From: CAYFZO01 sp965211995 | GTDB taxonomy: Bacteria > Pseudomonadota > Gammaproteobacteria > Poriferisulfidales > Oxydemutatoraceae | DNA length: 64,000 nucleotides | Assembly (NCBI GenBank): GCA_965211995.1 | Contig: OZ243040.1 | Coordinates: 1 to 64,000 of the forward strand | Direction: 5' to 3' | Part shown: one piece after another, positions 9,279 to 16,820 of the stretch | Layout: every line of letters begins with the position of its first letter | How positions within the stretch are numbered: position 1 is the first letter of the stretch | Position numbers and translations under genes: made by a program | Notes under the pieces: model-generated | The model's database searches: none | What the model was told of the DNA's origin: nothing | The model's input: only the letters and a program-made list of their open reading frames with translations

Positions 9279-12232
9279 ATGGCTGTAAAGCCCGCACACA
9301 TTATCGCCTCGGCGCACGCCGCAAGCCGCCTGCCTCAGTTTGAAAACCACGCTTGCCAGCAGGTCAAGCACACGACCTGCTATATGTGCGCGTGCCGTTG
9401 CGGGATCCGGGTGACGGTCGAGAACAACAAGATCCGCTTCATCCAGGGCAACCCCAGGCATCCGGTCAACCGGGGGGTTCTCTGTGCCAAAGGCAACGCC
9501 GGCATCATGAAGCAGGAGTCGCCGGCCAAGTTGAGCAAGCCGCTGCTGAGGAAGCCGGGCAGTGAGCGCGGCGCGGGCGAGTTCGAGGAAATCTCCTGGG
9601 ATCGCGCGCTCGATCTGCTCACCGCGCGACTCGACAAGATCCGCAAGACCGATCCGAAAAAACTGGCCTACTTCACCGGGCGCGATCAGATGCAGGCGCT
9701 GACCGGGCTGTGGGCGCAGCAGTTCGGCACTTTCAATTGGGCCGCGCACGGCGGATTTTGTTCGGTGAACATGGCGGCGGGCGGGTTGTACACGATGGGG
9801 CACTCGTTCTGGGAGTTCGGCGACCCCGACTGGGAACGCACGAAGTATTTCGTGCTGTGGGGCGTCGCCGAGGATCACTCTTCCAATCCGATCAAGATCG
9901 GTCTCGAGAAACTCAAGCGCCGCGGCGCCAAATTCGTCGCGATCAATCCGGTGCGCACGGGCTATCAGGCGATCGCCGACGAGTGGGTGCCGATCAAGCC
10001 GGGCACCGACGCGATGCTGGCGCTGGCGATGGCGCACGTTCTGCTCAAGCGCGAGTTGTTCGACTGGGAATTCCTCGTCCGTTACACCAACGCGCCTTAC
10101 CTGGTGGTGCAAAAACCGGGAGAGAGGGGGGACGGCCTGATCCATCGCGACGCCGCCGGCAATGCCCTGGTGCGCGACGTCGAGACCGGCGCTTTTGTGA
10201 ACGCGCTGGAAGCCGGCGTCAAACCCGCGCTGTTCGGCGAGTTCACTACGCCCGAGGGCGCGCGCGTCAAAACGTCTTTTACCTTGCTCGCCGAGCGTTA
10301 CTTGAGCGACGAGTACTCACCCGAGCGCGCGGCCGAAACGTGCGGCATTGCCGCCGAAACAATCGAGCGCATTGCGCTGGAAATGGCGCACGTCGCTTTC
10401 GAGGAGGCGATAGAGGTGGACTGCGAGTGGACCGACTGGACCGGGCGCAAGCACGACAAGTTCGTCGGGCGCGCGGTTTCGATGCACGCGATGCGCGGCA
10501 TCGCGGCGCACTCAAACGGGTTTCAGACCTGCCGCGCCCTGCACCTGCTGCAGATATTGCTCGGCACGATTGATTGCCCCGGCGGTCACCGCGCCAAAGC
10601 GCCTTACCCCAAGCACGTGCCGCCGCCGCTGAAGCCGGCGCAATCCGTGGCGCCGGGCAAGCCGCTGGAGGCGCCGCCGCTGGGCTTCCCGACTTGCCCC
10701 GAAGACTTGGCCGTGGACGCGCACGGCAATCCCCTGCGCATAGACAAGGCGTACTCGTGGGAGGCGCCGCTCGCGAATCACGGCCTGATGCACATGGTCA
10801 TCACCAACGCGACCAACGCCGACCCTTACCCGCTGGACACTTTGCTGGTGTTCATGGCGAATCTGGCTTGGAACTCGAGCATGAACACGCGGCAAGTGCG
10901 CAAGATGCTCAAGCAAAAGGACGCAAGCGGCGAATACAAGATCCCGTTTCTCGTCGTGGTGGATGCGTTCAACTCGGAGATGGTCAACTTCGCGGATCTG
11001 GTGTTGCCGGACACGACGTACCTCGAACGCTACGACACGATCTCGATACTCGACCGCCCGATCTCGGAGCCCGATGCGGTATGCGACGCCATCCGCTCGC
11101 CGGTGCTCGCACCCGACCGCGACGTGCGTCCGTGGCAGGAGGTGATGATCGAATTGGCGTCGCGGCTGAAATTTCCGGCGTTCGTCAACGCCGACGGCGG
11201 CCGCAAATACAAAGACTACAAGGATTTCATCACGAATTTCGAGAAAGCGCCGGGCCTCGGCTTCCTCGCCGGCTGGCGCGGCGAAAACGGGGAACAATCC
11301 ATTCGCGGCAAGCCGAATCCGCAGCAGTGGGAGCGCTACATAGAAAACGAATCCTTTTTCCAGTACGAGTTGCCGCCGAATCAGCGGTTTTACCGTTTCG
11401 CCAACAGGGATTACCTGGAGTTTGCAAAGGAGGCCGGGTTCAACGCGGTCGCCGACCCGATCGTGATCGAGTTGTATTCCGAGCCGTTGCAGAAGTTCAG
11501 GCTCGCGCGCTGGGGCTGTACGACGGGCCGCAGCCGAACAACCCGAGCGACCGCGACCGCGTCAAGACTTTTTTTGACCCCCTGCCGTTTCATTACACGC
11601 CGCTCGAGCAGGCGCGCACGGATTGTTCGGAGTATCCGTTCTATGCGATCACACAGCGCCCGATGCCGATGTACCACTCGTGGGATTCGCAAAACGCATG
11701 GCTGCGGCAGATTCTCGCGCAGAACCTGCTGTACATGAACCGCCGCCGGGGTGAGCAGCTCAAGATCAAGGATTTGTCGTGGGTGTGGCTCGAGTCGCGC
11801 AACGGCCGGGTGCGCGCGCAGGTCAAACTGATGGAGGGAGTGCAGGAGGATACGGTGTGGACGTGGAACGCGGTCGGCAAGCAAAGCGGCGCGTGGGGGT
11901 TGAGCAAGGACGCGAATGAAGCGACCGACGGTTTTTTGCTGAACCACCTGATCTCGGAACTGCTGCCCGCCGCCGCCGGCGACGGGCGCGCGCTGAGCAA
12001 CTCGGATCCGGTGACGGGGCAGGCCGCGTGGTATGACCTCAAGGTTAAGATTTGTCCCGCCTCCCCGCACGAGCGCGGCAGTTGGCCGCGGTTCGAGCCC
12101 GCGTCTAACGGGCGCGCCGCCGCCGGCAACGGGGCCGCCGCCGCCGGCAAGCCGACCCTGCGCTATCAAACGCACGCGGCGGTGAACTTGCGGCGCACGA
12201 TGCGCGACGTGCTGACGCGGGGGCGAAAGTAG
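9279..12232 (+). CDS. soeA: SoeA-like molybdopterin oxidoreductase, frameshifted
   Basis: This is the catalytic subunit of a DMSO-reductase-superfamily enzyme, most like the cytoplasmic sulfite dehydrogenase SoeA. The ATG at 9279 is preferred over a TTG three codons upstream. There is no Tat twin-Arg signal. The [4Fe-4S] ligands are C34-x2-C37-x3-C41 and C69. The reading frame breaks at 11505-11510. One frame ends its homology at EPLQKFRLA, and the frame one base back continues LGLYDGPQPNNPSDRDRV, FFDPLPFHYTP and on to a TAG at 12232. One lost base in the GCGCGC run explains the break exactly. A corrected product would be 984 residues, the normal SoeA length. As written, translation would run on for about 80 wrong residues to 11738. 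It is either a sequencing error or a fresh pseudogene. The stop overlaps the soeB start by one base. Confidence 0.85.
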
Positions 12233-12930
12233 TGCGGCTCGGACTCGCAATTGATCTGGATACCTGCGTCGGCTGCAACGCGTGCGCGGTCGCGTGCAAG
12301 CAATGGAACACGTCGGGCACGACCGGCCCGTTGAGCGACTACAACCCTTTCGGCAGGGATCCCAGCGGCGTGTGGTTCAATCGCATACGCAACTACGAAG
12401 TCGGCACTTATCCGCATAACAAGACCGTGCACTTCCCGATGTCGTGCATGCACTGCGAGGACGCCGACTGCGTGACGGTTTGCCCGACCGGCGCTTCCTA
12501 CAAGCGGCCCGAAGACGGCATCGTGCTGGTCGATCAGGACAAGTGCATGGGTTGCAACTATTGCGCCTGGGCGTGCCCCTACGGCGCGCGCGAACTCGAC
12601 CGCGAGGACGGGGTGATGAAAAAGTGTACCTTGTGCATAGACCGCATCTACGACGAGAATTTGCCGGTGGCGGAGCGTCAGCCGGCCTGCGTGATGACCT
12701 GCCCCACCCACGCGCGCTTTTTCGGCGACTACGACGATCCGGATTCCGAGGTGTCGAGGCTTACGCGCGAACGCGGCGGCCAAGCCCTGATGCCGGAACT
12801 CGGCTACAAGCCGACCAATATGTACCTGCCGCCGAGGCCGCCCGTGCAGGTGCCGATCCACGCGGCGCAGCCCAAGGTCAGTTTGGTTGACAAGGTCAAG
12901 GACTGGGTCAACCGCAGCGTGAGCAAGTAG
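12232..12930 (+). CDS. soeB: SoeB-like iron-sulfur electron-transfer subunit
   Basis: The 232-residue protein carries four cysteine clusters: CVGCNACAVACKQWN near residue 13, CMHCEDADCVTVCPTG, CMGCNYCAWACPYG, and a split CTLC...CVMTCPTHA. This is the four-cluster pattern of DmsB/NrfC/SoeB subunits. It would pass electrons from the molybdenum subunit to the membrane anchor. It starts at a GTG that shares its first G with the soeA stop codon (TAG/GTG), so translation is coupled. No signal peptide is seen, consistent with a cytoplasm-facing enzyme. Confidence 0.92.
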   Translation: MRLGLAIDLDTCVGCNACAVACKQWNTSGTTGPLSDYNPFGRDPSGVWFNRIRNYEVGTYPHNKTVHFPMSCMHCEDADCVTVCPTGASYKRPEDGIVLVDQDKCMGCNYCAWACPYGARELDREDGVMKKCTLCIDRIYDENLPVAERQPACVMTCPTHARFFGDYDDPDSEVSRLTRERGGQALMPELGYKPTNMYLPPRPPVQVPIHAAQPKVSLVDKVKDWVNRSVSK

Positions 12931-12952
12931 GCGCGGGCAAAGGGGTGGGTTC

Positions 12953-13894
12953 GTGCATCCGGCGCTTTCGGTCATTTTCTTCACGGTGCTTTCGGGGTTC
13001 GGCTACGGGCTGTTCATCGCGCTCGCGCTCGCCGGCATTTTTCATCCCGGCCTCGACGCAAGGCTCGGCGTCGCCGGCAGCATCGTCGGCCTGGTGCTGA
13101 CCACCGGCGGCCTGCTGTCTTCAACCTTGCACCTCGCCAACCCGAAGAACGCGTGGCGCGCCTTCAGCCGCTTTCGGACTTCATGGCTGTCGCGTGAAGG
13201 CGTGCTCGCGATCGTGTTTTATCCGCCGGCGCTTGTATATCTCGCGGGCTGGTGGTTCGAGGCCAATGCGGGCGCGTGGTGGATCGCGTTGTCCGGGTTG
13301 ATCGCGGCGCTGGCGTTTGCAACCGTGTTTGCGACCGGCATGATCTACGGTTGTCTCAAAACGATCCGGCAATGGCACACGCCGCTGACGCCGGCCAACT
13401 ACATTCTGCTGGCGGTGATGTCGGGTCTTTTGCTGTTTTTGTTCTTGCACCGGTTTTACGCGGGCGGGCGCTTGCCGCTGTACTTCACCGGCTTCGTCGT
13501 CTTTTTTATCGCGCTGTGCGGCGTGATGAAGTGGGTGTATTACCGCCTGGCCGTGAGTGGCAGCGGCGACTCGACCCCCAACACCGCGACCGGTCTGCCC
13601 CGCACCGACGTGCGCCTGCTCGACGTCGGACACACCGCCGGGACGTTTCTGACCGACGAGTTCGGCTATCGGGTCGCCGCGCGCCGCCTTGCGCTGCTGC
13701 GCGCCGCGTCAATGGCGTTGGCGTTCGGGGTGCCGCTGGCGTTGCTCGCGGCGCTGGTGTCGGGCGTGGTCGGCGGCGGCGTCATCGGCGTCGCGCTGCT
13801 GTCGGCGGCGGTCGGCCTGTTCATTGAGCGCTGGCTGTTTTTTGCCGACGCGCGGCACGTGGTGAACTTGTATCACGGCGCGCGGCGGACCTGA
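12953..13894 (+). CDS. soeC: SoeC/DmsC-like membrane anchor subunit
   Basis: This 313-residue integral membrane protein begins at GTG with MHPALSVIFFTVLSGFGYG, the typical opening of DmsC-family anchors linked to SoeAB. About eight hydrophobic segments are visible, with the conserved STLHLANPKNAWRAF loop between early helices. It would anchor SoeAB and transfer electrons to the quinone pool. It sits 22 bases after soeB. The ABC order and the lack of a Tat signal on the catalytic subunit favour sulfite dehydrogenase over DMSO reductase, but the substrate is inferred. Confidence 0.88.
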   Translation: MHPALSVIFFTVLSGFGYGLFIALALAGIFHPGLDARLGVAGSIVGLVLTTGGLLSSTLHLANPKNAWRAFSRFRTSWLSREGVLAIVFYPPALVYLAGWWFEANAGAWWIALSGLIAALAFATVFATGMIYGCLKTIRQWHTPLTPANYILLAVMSGLLLFLFLHRFYAGGRLPLYFTGFVVFFIALCGVMKWVYYRLAVSGSGDSTPNTATGLPRTDVRLLDVGHTAGTFLTDEFGYRVAARRLALLRAASMALAFGVPLALLAALVSGVVGGGVIGVALLSAAVGLFIERWLFFADARHVVNLYHGARRT

Positions 13895-13918
13895 GCCGGG
13901 ATTGGCGCGCAGCACCGC

Positions 13919-14152
13919 ATGCCGTATTTCATTTACAAGGTATTCGAGCAGGCCGGCGAGAAGACGCTGGAGTACGTCGAGGAACACGCCGCGTTCATCG
14001 GCGCCAAGACCCGCGTGCGCGAGATGCGCGCCGGCATGCCGGCGGACGCCGGGCACACGGTCAGGATTATGTTCGCCGCCAACCGGAGCGAGGCCGAGGC
14101 GTTGTTGCAAGAAAGGCGCGCAGCGCCGGTTTTGAAAGAATGGGAGAAATAG
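13919..14152 (+). CDS. Small conserved-looking protein after soeC
   Basis: The 77-residue soluble protein starts MPYFIYKVFEQ and ends PVLKEWEK. It has no membrane segment and no cysteines. Codon use matches its neighbours. It lies 24 bases after soeC in the same direction, so it is probably the last gene of the operon. The mix of a short beta-like N-terminus and charged helices (AKTRVREMRAG, RSEAEALLQERR) gives no functional clue. I know of no assigned activity. Confidence 0.7.
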   Translation: MPYFIYKVFEQAGEKTLEYVEEHAAFIGAKTRVREMRAGMPADAGHTVRIMFAANRSEAEALLQERRAAPVLKEWEK

Positions 14153-14300
14153 CGGCGGCGTCGGTCGCGCACGCCTCTGAGCGGGGACGGCACGGCGGAT
14201 TTCGCCGGGCTTGTATTTCATCCGGTTTAGTGGTGTCATATCGCCTCTTTGGGCGCCGCTGCGGCGCATCAATTCCGGCACAAGCGGGGAGACTTTATCA

Positions 14301-14984
14301 ATGCGTATCTACAAACTGCTGCTGATTCTTTTGACCTCATTGGCGTTGGCAGGATGCGGTTCCAAGGCGTGGGACTGGTTCTTTGACGACGAGGAAGAGG
14401 AAGTCGCCTACGAGGAAGAGGAAGTGATGGTGGATGAGGGCTTTGACGAGGAAGACGAGGAAAACAGGGAAGAAGACGAGTACGAATATGAATACGAAGA
14501 CGTGGACGGGGAAGAGGACGACTACGACGAATACGAAGACGAGCGCGACCGGCGCAAGCCGTCCCGTCGCGATGGCGGGCGCGGCATGTCGCGTTACGGC
14601 GATGAGCCCGAGTACGATGACGGTCGCGATGACGGTCGCCGCGCGGCGGGCCGAACCCCCGGGCGCATGGCCATCTACTTCGATTACAAAAAGAACGTAA
14701 TCCCGGCGAACGGGATCAATCTGTTGCAACTGCACGCGCAGTTTCTGAAAGCAAACCCCAACGCCGTGGTTACGATAGAAGGGCACACCGACTCGGTGGC
14801 GCCCGCCGATTACAACAAGACGCTCGGCCTGCGCCGGGCGCAGTCGGTTGCGGACACGCTGGTTGACATGGGGGTATCCCCTGCGCAGATCGTGACGGTC
14901 AGTTACGGCGAGGAACGCCCGGCGCAGCCCGGCGAGAGTGAAAGCGCCAACGCGATGAACCGCCGCGTCGAGTTGGCTTACTGA
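14301..14984 (+). CDS. OmpA-domain (Pal-like) lipoprotein with acidic linker
   Basis: The ATG at 14301 has a GGGGAGA ribosome binding site and gives a 227-residue product with a lipobox LAGC (Cys19). Upstream in-frame codons are not needed. Residues of about 25-85 are extremely acidic: runs of Glu/Asp with Tyr, such as DEEEEEVAYEEEEV and EYEYEYEDVDGEEDDYDE. An Arg/Gly/Asp-rich stretch follows. The C-terminal 105 residues form an OmpA/Pal domain (AIYFDYKKNVIPANG, VTIEGHTDSVAPADYNK, NRRVELAY) that binds peptidoglycan. It should be outer-membrane anchored and reach the cell wall. The acidic linker is unlike ordinary Pal and might bind cations. No tol genes are nearby, so this is probably not the main Pal. 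It is followed by a strong terminator. Confidence 0.88.
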   Translation: MRIYKLLLILLTSLALAGCGSKAWDWFFDDEEEEVAYEEEEVMVDEGFDEEDEENREEDEYEYEYEDVDGEEDDYDEYEDERDRRKPSRRDGGRGMSRYGDEPEYDDGRDDGRRAAGRTPGRMAIYFDYKKNVIPANGINLLQLHAQFLKANPNAVVTIEGHTDSVAPADYNKTLGLRRAQSVADTLVDMGVSPAQIVTVSYGEERPAQPGESESANAMNRRVELAY

Positions 14985-15007
14985 CGGAAACCCCGCAGGG
15001 GCCTAAC

Positions 15008-15038
15008 AAAAACGCCGGCTTTGAGGCCGGCGTTTTTG
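15008..15038 (+). terminator. Rho-independent terminator
   Basis: A perfect 9-bp stem, aacgccggc/gccggcgtt (15011-15019 with 15026-15034), is flanked by A- and T-runs, so it can act in both directions. It ends the lipoprotein gene on the plus strand and lies just beyond the EGKCG-repeat gene on the minus strand. Confidence 0.9.
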
Positions 15039-15115
15039 CTTTTCCAGATTGGCAGAGGGTTGAGACGGAACGGAATTACGAATCGCGCTTGCCCTTGTCA
15101 CATTTGCCTTCGGCT

Positions 15116-15649
15116 TTACTTGCTTCCACCACCGCACTTGCCTTCGCCACACTTGGACTCGGCACCTTTGGCTTCACCGCTGCCCATGGCTTTCTTGTCC
15201 TTGCCTTCACCGCACTTGCCTTCGCCACATTTGGCCTCGGCACCTTTGGCTTCACCGCTGTGCATGGCTTTCTTGCCTTCGCCGCACTTGCCTTCGCCAC
15301 ACTTGGCCTCGGCACCTTTGGCTTTCTTGCCTTCGCCGCACTTGCCTTCGCCACACTTGGCCTCGGCACCTTTGGCTTTCTTGCCTTCGCCGCACTTGCC
15401 TTCGCCACACTTGGCCTCGGCACCTTTGGCTTTCTTGCCTTCGCCACACTTGCCTTCGCCGCATTTGCCTTCGCCGCTGCGTTCTTTTTTATGGCTGTCG
15501 GCGACCATATAACCTGACGGCAACTCTTCGAGGCCGAAAGGGTTCTGGCCTGTGTTGGCGCTAACGCCGACACTTGCAACCAGCCCTCCGGCCGCCAAAG
15601 CGGTCGAGACAAGTTTTATGGATTTTTTCAGTTTGATCTTCTTTTTCAT
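15116..15649 (-). CDS. HvfA-type EGKCG-repeat RiPP precursor
   Basis: I chose the ATG at 15647-15649, which follows a GGAGGGG ribosome binding site; an upstream in-frame ATG would add 16 residues. The product is 177 residues. Residues 1-31 are a basic then hydrophobic signal-like leader. Next comes NPFGLEELPSGYMVAD (36-51), the conserved leader block of HvfA-family precursors. The rest is low complexity with 12 Cys: seven EGKCG, four EAKCG and one ESKCG, most in 18-residue units AKGAEAKCGEGKCGEGKK. Precursors of this family are modified on their EGKCG cysteines by a DUF692/MNIO enzyme with a DUF2063-type partner and bind copper. Neither partner gene is in this window, so the precursor is an orphan here. 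The repeats also show as a 54-bp DNA repeat. It could alternatively be an unmodified metal-binding protein. Confidence 0.85.
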   Translation of the reverse strand: MKKKIKLKKSIKLVSTALAAGGLVASVGVSANTGQNPFGLEELPSGYMVADSHKKERSGEGKCGEGKCGEGKKAKGAEAKCGEGKCGEGKKAKGAEAKCGEGKCGEGKKAKGAEAKCGEGKCGEGKKAMHSGEAKGAEAKCGEGKCGEGKDKKAMGSGEAKGAESKCGEGKCGGGSK

Positions 15650-15764
15650 GGGTTCCCCTCCGAAAGAAGTTGTATCAAGGTGAGTAACGCCGGGCATATT
15701 ATCACCATCTCCGGGGGCTTGCCATAATAAAACCGCGCGCAGATGCCCGTCCAGCCGAGGTTCC

Positions 15765-16400
15765 CTAGGCGGCGGTTTTGCTCCGGTATTCGCACAGGTC
15801 GTTGATCAGGCACTCGCCGCAGGCGGGTTTTCTGGCGGTGCAGGTGTATCGCCCGTGCAGGATCAGCCAGTGGTGGGCGTGGCGCTTGAACTCGTCGGGG
15901 ACGAATTTGAGCAGGTTTTTTTCGACCGCCAGCGGCGTTTTGCCCGGTGCGATGCCGGTGCGGTTGGAGACCCGGAATATGTGCGTATCCACCGCGATGG
16001 TCGGCTGCCCGAAAGCGTTGTTCAGAACGACGTTGGCGGTTTTTCTGCCGACGCCGGGAAGTTGCTCGAGTTGTTCACGCGTCGCCGGTATTTTGCCCGC
16101 GTAGTTTTCAATCAGGATTTTGCAGGTCTTGATGATGTTCTTCGCCTTGGAGTTGAATAAGCCGATGGTGCGAATGTAACGCTTGAGTTGCCGTTCCCCG
16201 AGCGCGTGCATTTTTTGCGCGGTGTTCGCCCGTTTGAACAGCGCTTGCGTGGCTTGGTTGACGCTGACGTCGGTCGCTTGCGCGGACAATATCACCGCGA
16301 CCAGCAGTTCAAAACGGGAGCGGTAGCGCAACTCGCTTCGCGGCTGCGGGGTTTGCCGCCGCAGGCGGGCGAAGATCTCGCGCCGTCGGTGCCGGTTCAC
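15765..16400 (-). CDS. nth: Endonuclease III
   Basis: The 211-residue base-excision DNA glycosylase/AP lyase removes oxidised pyrimidines. The GTG start at 16398-16400 gives the length of the E. coli enzyme and overlaps the upstream gene's stop (GTGA). A longer frame upstream would be antisense-derived. The helix-hairpin-helix LPGVGRKTANVVLN contains the catalytic Lys, VDTHIFRV holds the catalytic Asp, and the C-terminal [4Fe-4S] loop reads C-x6-C-x2-C-x5-C (CTARKPACGECLINDLC). Pairing with an RnfB-like ferredoxin is a common proteobacterial arrangement. Confidence 0.95.
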   Translation of the reverse strand: MNRHRRREIFARLRRQTPQPRSELRYRSRFELLVAVILSAQATDVSVNQATQALFKRANTAQKMHALGERQLKRYIRTIGLFNSKAKNIIKTCKILIENYAGKIPATREQLEQLPGVGRKTANVVLNNAFGQPTIAVDTHIFRVSNRTGIAPGKTPLAVEKNLLKFVPDEFKRHAHHWLILHGRYTCTARKPACGECLINDLCEYRSKTAA

Positions 16401-16801
16401 CCGCGGCCCCCTCGCGGAGCCGATTTTCGCCGGATGATCGTTTTGAGTGCCTCGCGCCGGGCCTGCGTCGCGGCGGCGTATCGCTGCGCGCGCGCCGCCA
16501 GCCGCAGGTCGCGGCGCTTGCGCCGTGCGCGCGCAAACCGCGCCCGCTCGCGCGGCGTCCGCCACGGCCGCGCCGCGACCCGCGCCGTGACCATGGCGAT
16601 GCAGTCAACCGGGCACGGCGCGACGCATAGTTCACAGCCGATACATTCGTGGGCGATGACGGTGTGCATGAACGCGTGAGCACCGACAATCGCGTCCACC
16701 GGGCAGGCTTTGATGCACAGCGCGCAGCCGATGCATTGATCTTCTTCGATGACGGCGACCCGTTGCGGCGGGCGCCCGCCGGCTTGGTTGGAAGCGGCCA
16801 T
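16397..16801 (-). CDS. RnfB-like short ferredoxin
   Basis: The 134-residue protein has two adjacent [4Fe-4S] motifs, CIGCALCIKACPVDAIVG and CIGCELCVAPCPVDCIAM, as in the ferredoxin domain of RnfB/RsxB. The N-terminal membrane helix and the extra Fe-S domain of full RnfB are absent. Instead the C-terminal third is very basic (Arg/Ala-rich, ending in RRKSAPRGGRG). I chose ATG 16801; a GTG three codons upstream is possible. No other rnf genes are present, so it is not part of an Rnf complex here. It may supply electrons or clusters, perhaps to Nth, but that is inference from its coupling. Confidence 0.82.
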   Translation of the reverse strand: MAASNQAGGRPPQRVAVIEEDQCIGCALCIKACPVDAIVGAHAFMHTVIAHECIGCELCVAPCPVDCIAMVTARVAARPWRTPRERARFARARRKRRDLRLAARAQRYAAATQARREALKTIIRRKSAPRGGRG

Positions 16802-16820
16802 GCGCGTCACCGTCGGCGAA

